Assembly (NCBI GenBank): GCA_001599595.1
Contig: BCHH01000010.1
Coordinates: 665,359-729,358 of the forward strand
Reading direction: 5' to 3'
DNA: 64,000 nt
Source: Beverwykella pulmonaria
Taxonomy: Eukaryota; Ascomycota; Dothideomycetes; Pleosporales; Melanommataceae
Below the pieces are notes generated by a model, which ran no database searches, was not told where the DNA came from, and saw only the letters and a list, made by a program, of their open reading frames with translations. The translations under genes and the position numbers were made by a program. Each line of letters begins with the position of its first letter. Position 1 is the stretch's first letter. Of this stretch, positions 31,838 through 44,826 are shown one piece after another.

Positions 31838-33359
31838 ATGGGGAATCCAAGTTCATTTCTCTTTCGCTTGTCGCAAAACACCGGGTTCGCAACCGTCTTC
31901 AAGTCATCCCGCGATGTCAAATTGCTTTTCCTGCAACGATTCTTCCGTCTCTTCGCCTACGGAGCCACATTTATCATCCTCGTCCACTTCCTCTCCAGTC
32001 TTGGTATATCAGATGAACATGTTGGGCTATTCATGACCCTGACGATGCTTGGCGATGTCATTATTAGCTTCGTATTAACCCTGATAACGGATCAAGTAGG
32101 GAGGCGGAAGGTCCTCTCAGCTGGGGCTGCGCTCATGATAGTGAGCGGTGCCGTGTTTTCGTTGAGCAATTCGTACTGGATTTTGGTGATCGCAAGCGCT
32201 CTTGGCGTGATTAGTCCAAGGTATGTGCTTCCGTTCCTATAGCAAAAATGTCAGATTGACAAGTCATAGTGGAAATGAGATCGGGCCCTTTCGCGCGGTG
32301 GAAGAATCCATTCTCTCGCAGCTGACCTTAAAGGATGACCGTTCGGATATATTTGTATGGTACACGATGTGTGGAACTGCGGGTGCAGCTCTCGGGACAC
32401 TTACCAGCGGTTGGCTTGTCCAGATTTTGCAAAATATTCCCTCCTGGACTGATGTTAAGGCCTATCGGATGATATTCGTTCTGTATGCGGCGTTTGGTGT
32501 CATTAAGCTGGTCCTCACCTTGATCCTCAGTCGAGACGTAGAACTCCAGCGGAAGGAGCCCGCATATCACGAAGTTCTCGAGCTTGAGAACGAGGACCTT
32601 CTTTCCGACACTTCGTCCGAAAGCAGAAACTCCACGTCGGAAGAATCCCCTCGAGCCTTTAAAAGAGCTGATACAAGAAGATCGTACCAGCCAGCACCGC
32701 CGACCCCCAAATTTCTGGATCAGGTCCGCTCTTTGCTTCCTCATATATCCCCGACCTCTCTCGTTATCGTCTTTCGTCTGATCCTTCTCTTCAGCCTTGA
32801 TTCCTTTGCATCCGGTCTCGCTTCGCCTTCGTGGATGACCTACTTCTTCACCACGTACCACCACGTCACGCCCTCCGCCTTAGGTACTCTGTTCTTCACA
32901 ACCAACGTTCTTGCAACGCTCTCAAACTTCGCCGCGCTCCCACTTGCTCGGCGTCTCGGGCCGCTCAAAACGATGACATTTACACATCTTCCATCGGCAA
33001 TCTGCCTCGCTCTTATACCCCTCCCAAAAGCAGGGGGCGTGGGCACGTGGCTCGCCATGGCCCTTCTCGCTTTGAGAGCGTGTACGCAGAGCATGGATCA
33101 AGCCCCTCGGCAGGCCTTTCTGGCTGCAGCAGTCAAGACAGAAGAGCGGACGGCTATACTTGGGGTTGTGAACATCGTGAAGACGCTCGCACAAGCGGGA
33201 GGAATTGGATCCTCTGGAGTGCTAGCTGCAAGGAGCTTGTGGGTTGTGATGCTGGGTGGTGCAGGTGCGATGAAAGCAGGATATGATTTGTTGATTTTAT
33301 GGACGTTCCTGGGGATGCGAGACAGAGAGGACGATGATGGGGGTGATCGGAACCAGTGA
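31838..33359 (+). CDS. MFS transporter, 12-TM
   Basis: Two exons, 31838-32220 and 32270-33359, with a 49-bp intron (GTATGTGC...CATAG) in phase; product 490 residues from MGNPSSFLF. TM1 is in FLQRFFRLFAYGATFIILVHFL; MFS signature A reads LITDQVGRRKVLSAG. The GNEIGPFRAVEESILSQL region after the splice site is a strongly conserved block of this MFS subgroup. A polar loop rich in Ser and Glu (residues about 235-275) separates the two halves, and the last half shows PLARRLGPLKTMT and QAPRQAFLAAAV. The substrate is unknown. An upstream in-frame Met was rejected because the reading before MGNPSS has no conserved content. Confidence 0.85.
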
Positions 33360-33507
33360 GGCATGAGGTTGTTTCAATGATAGCCACAATGGCCCAACTT
33401 GCAAAGCAACGGCAATGAAATACTTTCAAGTCAAGCCAGTCAGGTACAAAAAGGTTAAAAGCAACTTACACTACTAGAGATATAAACCCTGCTGAGGAAT
33501 TGATTAC

Positions 33508-33960
33508 GTGGCTACTCTCCACCAATTTTGGCCATCTGAACACCAACCACCCAACGACAACTCAAATTGCCTTGACAGTCTTGGAGCCTCATCTATCTCT
33601 AAGGCTATGGGCCGCATAATTAACCTTCCGGATGAGCTTCTTGTGCCCACTTTTGAGAGCGTTCGCGACGCGTCGCCAGAAACCCTTCTTGAGCTTCTCC
33701 TGGTGTGTCGGAAGCTGCACCTATTAGCGCACGCTGTTCTTTGAGAACATATATATATACCTATCCCGGAAGCTGAACAACAGTGCCCCCGTGGCCGAGA
33801 CTCTTGATCACAACTTCCGCAATCAACATGTGCAGTCTATCAGATTTCGACTCAGGCAGACCACTCTCAACGCTTTCGAACTCGGAATGAAAAGGTATTC
33901 GAACATGTCGAAGCCCTTTTGACCTGCCTTACGACCCTAACAAGATATGATTCCTTTTCA
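33508..33960 (+). pseudogene. Broken F-box protein gene
   Basis: Reads MATLHQFWPSEHQPP and then an F-box-like core INLPDELLVPTFESV and LLELLLVCRKLHLLAHAVL. A stop (TGA at 33742) follows at once, but one base over the frame continues FENIYIYLSRKL and then VQSIRFRL, as in many Dothideomycete F-box proteins. A further shifted piece, HVEALLTCLTTLT, lies at 33909-33947. F-box proteins recruit substrates to SCF ubiquitin ligases. One extra base near 33738 is enough to explain the break; leucine-rich regions further right are not recognisable. Confidence 0.55.
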
Positions 33961-36338
33961 GTCCACATGGGAGACCAAGAGAATTCTCGATGTGTCTGTT
34001 GTCTACATCGAGCTGGACACTGGGGCGCTGATGGCCTCTGGGAGAAGAAATTCCATACGACGACGGAGAATTATGTGTGTCTTGCCATCAGCCAACTCCT
34101 TCCACGACTCTAATGCTTCTGCTCTGATCTGTTTATTGTACTCGGTTTCAATGAAGCGCACCAAATTAACTCCAACCTTCGGATCGCGGTCATAAAGCTC
34201 GAAATCTTGCCTCATAAGAGCCTAGCACTGCGTACTGCACTTTCTTGTCAAGCGTGCGACGGTAATGGACTGAATGTTTGCTAATTTTGACAAAGAGCCG
34301 TTGATAATTCGCAATCAGGATGGAGATGACTATTTTGGCGACCACCTGATCAAGAGAAGGAAATCATGCATGAGATCTCCTGGAACAAGCTACATAATGG
34401 AGTAAGGGTTTATCCGTCCAGAAGAACCAAATATCATGTGCTTCGGATCGACATAAGCTCTCTTAATTAGTTGTCTGTTCTTCAAAGAAGAAGGGAGGAG
34501 CTTCTGAAGCGGCGCCTATAACGCTACGATTAGCAAGAGGAATATTAAAAAGAGGAAGATAGACAAGAGAAAGCCTTGAAAACGGAGAGAAAGTAAACTT
34601 CGCCTTTGAGCTAGCTATGACGAAATCGGCGTCCTTGAATATGTTGTAGCCTACGGGTCCCATCCATAGCAGTCAGTCTCATGTTTCTAGGCAAACCTGG
34701 CGATGATAGACTGCGAGGATTATTATAGCGCTCATCGCATGAACGCAACGATCCAATCGCCAAGTCAAGCCCCAGCTTCGCCACCAAAATGGATGGAAAG
34801 ATTTCAATAAGGGCAGTGGGCTTGCAGTTAGTTTGTTGAAGGCTACGATCAAGCCCGTGTATATGTGTATCATCAGCACTGATCTATATCTTCCTAGCCC
34901 TCGGCCGGTCGGTGTTTGAATTGAAGATATGGAGACCTGTTAAGTCAGACAACCCCATACGTTCGTTCACTATGCGTTATCGCCACTCACCATGTCCCTG
35001 AAGATCTGCCGTTTCCTATTCTCGGCCATAGTCTTTTTGGAATAATGAATACTTGAGTGCGCTATCTGCCGCTCTGTTGACTCTCGAATCAAGGAGACAT
35101 TTATTCCAACTTGACCCCTTCTGCCCTCGCAGCCGCTCGACAGATTGCAAGCAACGTTGAAGACTCCAGATTTTTTCTCTCAATTATCCTAGGGTCCGCC
35201 CTGTACATTTTACTTTTGTGAGGATGTGGTTTGTGCTTGTTATTGGCATTTGTTGGGGTGTGCATGGTGTCATCTCTCTGTAAATCGGGACTGCATTATT
35301 GCAATCACCGATCTCGCTTCAGGTCACTCAGCTCCTCGGCATAGTCTGTCTTGAAATCTCTCTCTTCTGCGTTTGGCAATGTTGCTATGCTTGCTCTTCG
35401 CATTCACAACCAAATTAGGTTTAGCCGCCGTCGAAACGTCAATAAGCTAGGTCGAACGTTGGGCACGTCTTTCGGGCTACAACTCGATGAAAACCAGAGA
35501 CAAAGCTAAAATACCCCTCCCAGTCGAATTTCCTTTCCGAGAATGACAGTTGTTGTTTAGAGCAGTCGCGAACACCTGTATACCTTTCGGGTTGTGATCT
35601 TGCCGAATGCAGAAGAATGTATGGTTTCGAATCCGCAGATAACGCACATCTTCCACTATTAGACATACTGTCTTTAAGTGCGCAAACTGTGTGAGGAGAT
35701 ACCAACATACCACTTTGGCCATCCTCCTTCGCATTAACATGGCTAAACTCTGCTATTTAATGCTGAATAGCAAAGCATTTTTGCGACCCAATGAGGGTGT
35801 AGGGCTCCGGCCCGATTTGTTTCGACGGTTCCCCAGATTCACGTTGCCAACCTTATTCCTACTTCTGAAACAGCTCTTCCTCGAAGACCCCTTCACCGTC
35901 TCCTACGGCCATATGCTTGTTGTGAAATTCAGCATGGCTTGGCGTTACCAACCAGAGCTGTCAAACATGGAATTCGGGTTTCATTGCTCCCCACCCATAG
36001 GGTAATCTAGAAGCTCCAATAACGAAAATAAAGCTACGGAATTCCCCATACCAATGGGAAACCTGCGGCTTCGTCTTCCAGGTTCTTATGTGAGGGGGCC
36101 GTCAGGTGCCAAACCTTCTCCTGCTGAGATTGCCTTCAACAAGACAGACGGCGACTGAACTGATGAAGAGCCTATATACCGCGTTTCAGGCCCTTTCCCT
36201 CAAGTACGAACCCGGATTTTCTCATCAATGTTGAAACTCAGTCGGGCTCCGAGAATTCCTTTGTACATGATTGGAAAGCATAGGAATGAATAAGAGGTAA
36301 GGCTCGGCACACGATAGTAGATCCATCAGACATTTTCC
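33961..36338. other. 2.4-kb region with no recognisable gene
   Basis: Open frames of 60-105 residues occur (for example 35691-36005 on the plus strand, with FTLPTLFLLLKQLFLEDPF), but none shows a family motif or splice partner. It may contain ruined genes, as the F-box relic to the left does. Composition is balanced, not AT-rich. Confidence 0.4.
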
Positions 36339-38215
36339 ATGGCTCTCAGTTCACATCCGGTCTCTAAATCAGCTTTATCAAACCTGAATACGTCATCATA
36401 TCCTAAATTTTCCATGCCTACATCCTCAAAAATGTCTATGCAGTCCTTCAGACCCCGAGCGTCTTCAAGCATTTCGAAATTGTCAAGTCTTTCGATGACA
36501 GAACGACAGAAGCATGATTCATTTAACCTATCTGGGTCAGTCTTTCTCATTACATCCGAAGGGCAGACTGTCAGCCTTCCAATTCCTTCGGAGAGTCCAT
36601 GCGATCCACTGAATTGGGCACGGCAGAAAAGAGTCTTGGCGTTACTATCAATTGGAATGTTTTCTTACTCTGGTTTGGTCGCGACCCAAGGTGCGAGCGT
36701 GGTTTCCAGTGGTCTTACGAAGGAATTCCAACCTGAGGTAGGCCGCTACTATCCTTCCTGTCTTCGCATTCTTTGTAGTGGCTGACCTCCTTCCGTCCTT
36801 CAGGCAAGCCGCCTCTTCACTATTGAAACATTGATCACTGCACCAACATTATTCATGGGTGTAGGGGCTTTCGTTTGGGTTCCTTTGACCTTCGCAGTCG
36901 GACGGAGGCCAGTATTTGTAGTCGCATCTATGGTAATGTTGGTTGGGTGCTTGGGTGCTTCCTTATCTACGACATACTACCAACTCTTGGTTTGCGTATC
37001 CTTTCTCGGACTGGCGCAAGGGTTTTCATTCAGTGTGGTAAGTGCGTTATCAGTATACACGTAGCGTAATGCTAACTGAGGTAGCTCATCCTCATCATCA
37101 TCGACTTGACTTTTATCCACCAACGCCCCACCGTAATTGCAATGGTGACTTCTATCGTTGGCTGCACAGGAACTCCATGCCTTGGCCTTGTGCCTTTCTT
37201 GACAGAGAATGGAAAGAATTGGCATCGCTTCTACACCCTCTGGTCCATTCCAATAAGTGTTTCCTTTTTCCTAGCAGTATTCCTCTTCCCCGAGACATAC
37301 TTCAAGCGGCCTATTGTTGCATATGATGGGCGCACGTTTGTTCAAACAGCATCTGAGAAAATTTGCATCTATGAGGATGATGAGATCGTTGGCTCAGATA
37401 GGAGCATCTACAACAAGGAACTCCCATTAATGCCGTCACGCTCATGGATACGATCTTTCATCGACTTTTTCTCCATCTCCCGCGCTACACGAACGTCCTG
37501 GAAGTCGATGCTGCTCTGTTATCCTCAAATTTTTTTCTGTCTACTCAACCCCCTTATCTTTTGGGTGGTTATAATGACGGCTGTAAATTTCGCCGGTATG
37601 ATGTTCATCGGCACAACATATGCTATTATTCTCAGCAGTCCACCATACTCTCTCCCTGCATACCTCATAATCAACGTCAACAACTCTGCAGGCCTCGGCT
37701 CCCTCATCGCCTGGCCACTCGGCGGAAGCCTTGTATGCTATATCCTCAAGCGGCTTACGAAGAAGAACAATGGCGTCCGCGAAGCAGAACACTACCTCGT
37801 GGGGTACATCCTGCCCGTCCTTGCTGGCTGCCTCAGCACGCTCCTCTACGGCCTTGCCATACACTACCATTGGCACTTTACTGTCTACTACGTCGCGTAC
37901 GGCGTAAATTCCTTCTCGTACGTTTCGCTCGCATTGACGAACATCCTTTGGGTCACAGAGGCGTTTCCGCGGTGGGCAGCGCCTGCGCTTGTGGTTGTGG
38001 GTGGGGGGAGCATGGTCGCGTCTTTTGCGATGAACTTTGCTCTTGTACCGTGGATTGAGGCGCAGGGGTATTTGCTTGTGAGCATTGAGATTACTGGGAT
38101 TCAATTTGCTACTGGCTTGGTGTTTTTGCCTGCAGTATTTTGGGGGAAGGGGTTGAGGCAAAGGATTCATGGACCTTGGACTGAGAGGCGTGAGGGGGCT
38201 TTGAGGCCATTGTGA
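36339..38215 (+). CDS. MFS multidrug-type transporter (DHA1-like)
   Basis: Three exons, 36339-36737, 36804-37037 and 37085-38215, all joined in phase 0 (introns 66 and 47 bp, the second with branch GCTAAC); 587 residues. A long Ser-rich cytosolic N-terminus (about 85 residues, SSSISKLSSLSMTER) precedes the family's DPLNWARQKR motif and TM1. Signature A of MFS is seen as PLTFAVGRRPVFVVAS, and LFPETYFKRP marks the end of TM6 before the central loop. The second half has TM7-TM12 and ends in RREGALRPL. The plan is that of fungal drug:H+ or polyamine-type antiporters; the substrate is unknown. An intergenic repeat-rich spacer follows it. Confidence 0.85.
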
Positions 38216-41200
38216 GGAGTGGGTGTTGGTGTGGTGCAGGGTGCCAGGTTTTGTAATTATATTGTATTGGGGGTGTGATATCACCGGCCAGGTTAGCATG
38301 GGCGAGACTTCGGGCTACGATTTTCAGACTAGGAACTTGAACTGCGAGTTTAGAGCACAGTACCACGGCAGTAGTTTGAGCCTATGTTTGTGTATTGTTT
38401 TTGTAAGCTGGAGCGTGGAGGAAAGAGTGTCAAGATGTGTATTTATCGGAGTGCGCGGTCACGTAATATGGACGAGATAAATCGGGGACTGAGTTGATTT
38501 AGAAGCTATGGAAATCGACGAGCATATATATCCAGCCATGACTAATCGGGACATGTGACTAAGCGCACAGTACACGTGATATCCAAGATCATGTGGTGCA
38601 TGTGACATTCACGTGATATACCGTGATAGTATTGTATGTGATGTATGTACAGCTGATATATATATGACGGACTGATTAGTCAGTGGCATATCCACGTGAC
38701 ATTATGGTGTCCTCAGCTTACAGTTTTCGGTTGAAAAGTGTTGCATTCTCTATGTTGATCACATGCTGATTTTTATATATATAGAATCAATCTCTGTTTA
38801 AATTCGGAAAATACATGAAGCTTCTAAGTTTTAACGTATAAATAAAGTGTACCTCACATTATGTGAGAAATATTACATGACTTAGAGCAGTTCACTGGAG
38901 TTCAGGTCAATAACAGACCCACAGTACCTCTCACTTAACTGGGTAGAGATTCTCACCTCTGCATTCTATTCATGGTTGACCTTTGGAAGTTTAGGTTAGG
39001 GTTGGAATTAGAATAACGTTAAGATAAGATTAAATTTAAAGACTGGAGTAGTAACCAAGGCTGTAGTAGTAACCCGGTCCGGCTTTAACAGCAGAGGCCT
39101 TGATATGCTTAGGAGCGTTCTAAAGGGTTTATGTTGGGAGTATATAGAACGTGATGATCACGTGGTGATGCCGTGATCACGTGACAATCATGTGAAACAC
39201 TAGTGATACTTGGCGGCAGAGGAAGGATACGATCCTCCTGACCGCACCTCACATAGAGACAGACAATGAACAAGAACCACGTTTGAGAACCCCCATTGCA
39301 ATTGCAATAGCCTTGTGTTACCAACAGTTTACAGGGTAGAGGCCCGACTCCTAATAGCATAAGGCTAAGGCCTACATCTCCTGAATAAGGAAGCGAGTGG
39401 CAATGTAGGTCTATCTAGTGCTCTCCTAAAGCATTGCAATATACGCTGCGTTTGAGGCTTACGCTGTACTACTGCATGTTTCAGGGGAGGGAGCTATTGC
39501 CCGGTAAAAGAGAGATGTAAAAGTGGTGGCCTCTAATTCGAGCTCCTCTACATAAGGGATAATCTTCGAGAATGGAGAGCGACATATCATCCACTTGCGT
39601 TAGGTGCAAATATTTCTAAACCATTCCATTGCAAGAACTGCCTTCAGAGGGGGTTTCCGAGACTTTATCTGGGCAGGCCAGTCACACGGAGAGTATCTAA
39701 TGTCGTCAAGAGACTTCTTCCGCTAAAGGAATGATGATTCGATGGCTCGGAAAATGGACTTTGCATTGCTGCCTGTAGGTGTAGGTTTCTTTCTCCTAGC
39801 AGACTTTTCGATTGGTCAGTCAGGTTTTGCCTTGGTGTAAGAAGTTGCAGGTTTCTTCCTGCCAGTAGCCTCACCGGCCGGCGCTTTACTCTTTGCCATG
39901 ATATGTGGATACGTTCAAGAAATAAGTTAGTCTAAACTGCTCCGGGCGCAAGCGACCCGGAAATAGAAGAGCATTATTGCCGTATAAACTATTTTGTGTG
40001 CGCATGTGTTAGTGAGAATGAGTAAGTCGTTTGCAAATGAAGGTTCTTGGCGATCTCGGTCGGTGAGATTACTGACTTTGCCTGCATTGAAGAAAGGTAA
40101 AAATGTCATACATACATATCAACATAATTGCTTATTTTGAACTCGGTTGCGCGTGGGCGTGCGTTGAGGTGGCTTTGGTGACACGAAATCAAGTGTGTAG
40201 GGACTTGCGGCACTGGTCGGTAGGCAAAAGTCATCTCTGGTGGTCGCGACGCGTGCTCCTGTAAGGGGCGGGGAAGGGAGTGGAGATGACGCCGCAAAGA
40301 TCACAAGGTGTGGTTGCTGTTAGAGTCGCTACTGTGGATGCGAGAGTATTGCGAGTGTGCCGAAGGTGTGAAGCAAAACAAATATAATAGGAGCCCCATT
40401 GCCTCGTCGACTTCCCACTCGCGGGAGAGACTTAGTGATCATAACATCCCATCGATCATACCCTGGTGAGCTTCCTAACAGGTGAGCAGGACCGGAGAGG
40501 CTGAAGATAAATGGTCCTAAAGCCATGGTTTCAGGTCACTGGCCGATGCGGGCTCTCAACACCCCCTCATGGTGATGGTTCTACCTGGTTATGAGCTTTA
40601 CAAAAAAAAAAATCCACCTGACAAGACCGTTGTTCCTGAGATCTACAGAGTCAGTTCCCTACGATGACTAGCTCATCATACTCCCAAGGCAAAAGATGCT
40701 GGGGTATCAGTGAGACTGAGTCTAAGATGTCCGCACTGGCTTTCGGGGAGCCTATATCGGCGTTCGGCTAGTGGATATTGATGAACCGAGCGAGACTAAC
40801 CAGTGCCTTCCTTGGCAGTGGATATATGGACATTCTTTGTGCGGGTCTTTTCTTATCTCTTTTTCCTAGATTTCCCCTACCAGGTTGTTTAATAGGTCTA
40901 ATAGTTCTGGGACTTATCGCCGTCGTTGATATTGAGGCTTGGGGGGTGTCAAGTACAGAATCAGCAGACATGTGGTAGTCTTCGAGGTCGCATAGTTCTG
41001 GTCTTGTTGCTGTCGTCGCCTTCGAGCTTCAGCAGATGTTGAGACGAGTGTTGACTATTGATGATGTCAAACGCCGAAGTGCCGTATTTCCTTTTAAGAA
41101 CTGCCAGCGCTGGGCTGACAAGCTTGACCTATCTCACTCACATACATGTATAAACTACTATGTAGTTTATTGCGGTGTGCGATCGCCCTCCTTTTCCGAT

Positions 41201-41342
41201 TGGTTACCTCTCATTGTCAGGGAATATTCTCATTTGCCGGGGTTTCACTAGAATTCACTTAAAAAGCCGGCAGAACATCAACTTAAGTCAACAGAATATT
41301 GCCTTGCCCAACTCCAGGCAAGCAGATTTGACTATCTCCACT
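38216..41342. other. 3.1-kb spacer, AT-rich with CACGTG-containing segments
   Basis: From 38500 to 39100 the sequence is AT-rich with TATATATA words and no gene. TCACGTGAT/CACGTGATATAC-type words occur at 38572-38640, 38692-38702 and 39157-39185. A minus-strand frame opening at 39900 reads MAKSKAPAGEATGRKKP but stops after 27 codons. At 40600 there is a short poly-A run. No intact gene is supported. Confidence 0.45.
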
Positions 41343-42677
41343 ATGTTTTGGAAATCCCTCGCCGCCGTGGCGCTGCTCGCACAAGATGCCACATCTCAGA
41401 ATGTAAACGTTGGCAAGTTACTGCGATTTGCATGCTCTCAGCTCGTTATCGAGCGCATCGACCCTCTCGTCAACCCTGGCATAAATCCATCTACGCACAC
41501 CCATCAGATAGTTGGAGGGAACTCATTCAATGCCACGGTATGGCTCCTATCCTCTGTATGCAGCCCGCGGTGCTCAGTTATAGAATCTAGATGGATCCTA
41601 AGCACATGGACCCGTCAACTGCATCCACGTGCACATCTTGCACCTACTCCGAGGACTTCAGCAACTATTGGACTGCTAGCCTGTACTTCAAGTCTCCCGA
41701 GAATGGCTCGTACAAGCTTGTGCCGCAATTAACAAATTTTCGTGGCCTTGACGGTGAGAGACACCCGATGGGTGGGGGTATCACAGTGTATTACATGACA
41801 GCATATGGCGGCAGCGCAAAGACTACCGCCTTCAAACCGGTATGCCCCTGCTTCTTTCGCTTCCGTATTCTAGCAAAACGTGTCCCTATCCCCCAGAAGT
41901 CTAACGTCGAAAAGGGCTTCCGCATGATTGCCGGCAACCCACAGCTCCGCAGTAAGAATGGGACGTTCCCCGGAATCTGCCATCGTTGTAATGGAAATGG
42001 GGCAGGCTTCGCTCCTTGCGATTCAAGGGACACTTCTGCTTTCCCGGCCAAGATATGCCCCGATGGCATCCGCGGCTCGGTCGTCTTCCCATCATGCTGG
42101 GATGGGAAGAACATTGACAGTCCCAATCATGCAAGCCACATGGCCTACTCGCCCGGCGGTGCCGTCCTTGCCAACTCGACCTGTCCTAGTACACATCCTA
42201 TCCGGGTTCCGCAACTCATGTACGAGATGCAATGGGATACCAGGCAGTTCAATGATCCCAAATATTTCAAGGATGGCAAGCAGCCCTTTGTGTATAGCTT
42301 CGGCGACAGGTAAACCCCCCCTTCCCTCTAGTATCAGGCGTTTAGTTCGTCTACTACAGACGCTAACTTAAACACTAGCACCGGACACGGTCAGCATGGC
42401 GACTACCTGTTTGGCTGGAAGGGTGACGCTCTCCAGCGCGGCATGGACGCTGTTCTAGGGAAGGACTGTATTAATGAAGTATGCAATGCTCTGAAATCGC
42501 AGCCTGCTAAAGACGCTGCCGCCTGCACTAAGATAACACAGGTGCCAGGTGAAAGTGTCGGGAGGAGTGGCGAATGTAAGTACACGCAATGACAGTTTTT
42601 CACTGCAACTCGTTTCTAACACTTGCTCCATAGGGCTTACGGAACTTCCTGGTAACGTGCCGGTCACATACAAGTAA
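41343..42677 (+). CDS. Secreted DUF1996-domain protein
   Basis: Five exons: 41343-41537, 41591-41839, 41915-42309, 42379-42575 and 42634-42677, joining to 359 residues ending in VPVTYK. Residues 1-19 are a signal peptide ([19 protein letters not shown]). Conserved DUF1996 blocks: [70 protein letters not shown] across intron 2, [32 protein letters not shown] and [19 protein letters not shown]. The HxHQ motif and Cys pairs are intact. The function of DUF1996 is not settled; the proteins are secreted and often carry WSC domains, absent here. Intron 2 (75 bp) is a multiple of three without stops, so a single frame reads through it; the join FKP-GFRM of the family shows it is an intron. Confidence 0.88.
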
Positions 42678-44164
42678 TCGCTTCGCAGAGCGCTATATGA
42701 GATCATCGTCGTCCAAAGTAAGCACTCTTTGTCCGTGCCCACTTATCCGGCCTGTGTAAAGGCCCGTCAGCTGCATAACAGAGAAACCGTTTTTCTGTTT
42801 TGAATTTTTCTCCCCCTTTTTGCTCTAATTTCCGCAACTCTATGTTTTCCTTCCCTTTTTATTTCTCAACATGGCACGACATAGTTCTTGGCAGCAGCAG
42901 CGTGGGCAAGCCATTAATCTTCCTAACTTCTTGCTGGCTGTCAGCCAACCCTCTTTAGCAATTAACTGCAACAGTTGTGACAACCTCATCACATGACCTT
43001 CGTGACCCTGTCACATGACCTCGCTTATCCCGTGTATTTAACCATGCCTCATCTCGGCACTTAGTTATTTTGTAATGCAACCCGCTTTCAGCTCTCCGCT
43101 CAAATAGCTGCCCGTCACATTTATCAGTCTAGGCATACAGGTCTTTTAGATTTATATTACTCTCTACCACTGACAGGGCTAGCTAGATGAGCTTCCTAAT
43201 AGTACATCTCTGTAGTATGCGCAGCTTTACTTTTACTATCCACAGTATGCTACAGACGCCTGCTACTAGCAGAACCCTTAGCTACAGCTCTCTTTTGTTT
43301 AAAATCTTACTGCTATGCTACACAAATTTAGTAACTAGTATATTTCTACTTACCAGACTGCCTGTAAATAGCTCTGTTTAGCCTCTACTTAAGCCTGTGT
43401 TGGATTGGTGAGGTTCTTGGCTGCTCCGAAAATCCAAATCTCTTCTGCTCAGGCCCGCTGGCCCTAGGAATTGGCATCTCAATTGCATCTTCCAACAGCG
43501 CTCGCACTACGGCCACCGAAACCACGATTTCAAACAAGTGACCACAGTCTTGATTGTACACAACAGCATTTCTCTATCTACAGTCTAGTCTTAACGCTTC
43601 TTACAGACATTACCATCACTATGCCTACTAAGAAGCAGGTTATTGAAATCCACATTCTTCATACTGTAGCTCTAGTGGCTGCCACGCTCCAATCACTGGC
43701 AAATCATCGGAGTCTAAGCTCTAGTTGACCTTCGTCCCGCGATCAGTCACATCGTCATGTCTCCGTCTCGTTGCCTCTGACAATGAGTGCCGCTAGTCTT
43801 TGTAGCACAACGATAACCTTGGGTGTCACAGTCGTTCCGATTGTCGTACTGTTCATTTTGAATTCATGTATTCGAGTCAACAAGATACCAGCGGCAAGTA
43901 TAAACGTAGTTCAGCTTCGCATCATCTAGTACCAGAACGACAGCTATGACGTGCTGCTGTCACGGCGAGAGAATTGCACGGTGCATACTCGAGCCAAAGG
44001 AATTGATTACTGTGAGTAAGTACGACACAAAGGGGTAACGAGTAAAGACTGACTATTCTGCTATCAATTACTTGCGTACGCAAGAACACGACTATCGAAC
44101 TGCATCCTAGTACGGTTAGCTACAAGCAGGCTAAAATTGTTGTCAGCAGAGAAAATACAGAGTT
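42678..44164. other. Transposon-rich or decayed region
   Basis: About 1.5 kb of mixed, partly AT-rich DNA without a supported gene. It contains the LTR-like stretch listed separately and a frame at 43621 (MPTKKQVIEIHILHTV) that stops after 35 codons. Confidence 0.4.
42974..43178 (+). repeat. Possible solo-LTR-like segment
   Basis: The segment opens TGTGACAACCTCATCACATG and closes near CTCTACCACTGACA, with a TATTTAACC TATA-like word in the middle, as in a short LTR promoter. A related sequence, GTGACGACCTCGTCAAATGA, occurs at 57273-57292, so the left part is a dispersed repeat. I could not find a matching target duplication, so the limits are approximate. Confidence 0.3.
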
Positions 44165-44545
44165 GCCGTGGACAGTGTGACATTGAGAGTGCCTTTGCAG
44201 TCGCCGAGCTGCCCTTTGAACGCCTTGATTCTCTCCTGGCCGAAGAGGCCGATCTTCTACCTGAACATTCAAAAATATTTTGTCCTCTTTAGAATGCTTG
44301 ATCCAGTGCTCGATTGGAGACTGAAATGTCTTGCAGGCCCTGTCACAGTTTGGGAGGAATCGCCTTGTAGTGCATTCTTCAGACTCTGCAATACGGGCTC
44401 GACCGCGCCAAGGTCGGCACTGATATCTTTGACAGCGCCTGGGGCATCTTTGACATTGTCAATGGTCTTGGCGAGGAACTGGGCACTCTGAAGCGCTGCT
44501 GTGGTGATGCCTACGACAGAGGCGGTGATGCTGAGAGAGCCCCCA
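44165..44545 (-). pseudogene. Decayed STAND-type fungal N-terminal domain gene
   Basis: On the minus strand an ATG at about 44545 begins MGAL, after which a CTCTCTC run shifts the frame by two bases. The correct frame continues SITASVVGITTAALQSAQF, IDNVKDAPGAVKDISADL and PVLQSLKNALQGDSSQ, the helical N-terminal domain found before NACHT or ankyrin modules in fungal NLR-like proteins. Further pieces lie in other frames (TFQSPIEHWIKHSKEDK, then GLFGQERIKAFKGQLGDCKG) down to about 44165. It is separated by about 280 bp from, and oriented away from, the intact NACHT gene. Function lost; the domain type usually acts in signalling or cell death. Confidence 0.7.
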
Positions 44546-44826
44546 TTGCAACGATAAGAATAAGAGGAACAATTCAAATCAAGCCTCGTGAATGAGCTCA
44601 TGCGCTCTTGAGCAAAAGAGAAGACAGCTGTTGTGGAAGGCAACGAGCTGGTCTTTGGAGGCTGAACGCTTCCGCTGCGGCTGAGGGGTTGTAGCAAATC
44701 ATCGTGCAGGTCTTGATGCTGCCGCTGCAGTGGGCCTCCTCTCAGTCACAACACCAGGGTGGCTCAGGGTTACATGAGAACCCATCGTGGAGAATTCGAC
44801 GAACCCAACGGCAGCGGTGGTACCGG

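Noticed and set aside
39665..39900. Minus-strand start MAKSKAPAGEATGRKKP resembling the basic N-terminus of a small HMG-type protein
   Set aside because: It stops after 27 codons and no HMG box follows in any frame.
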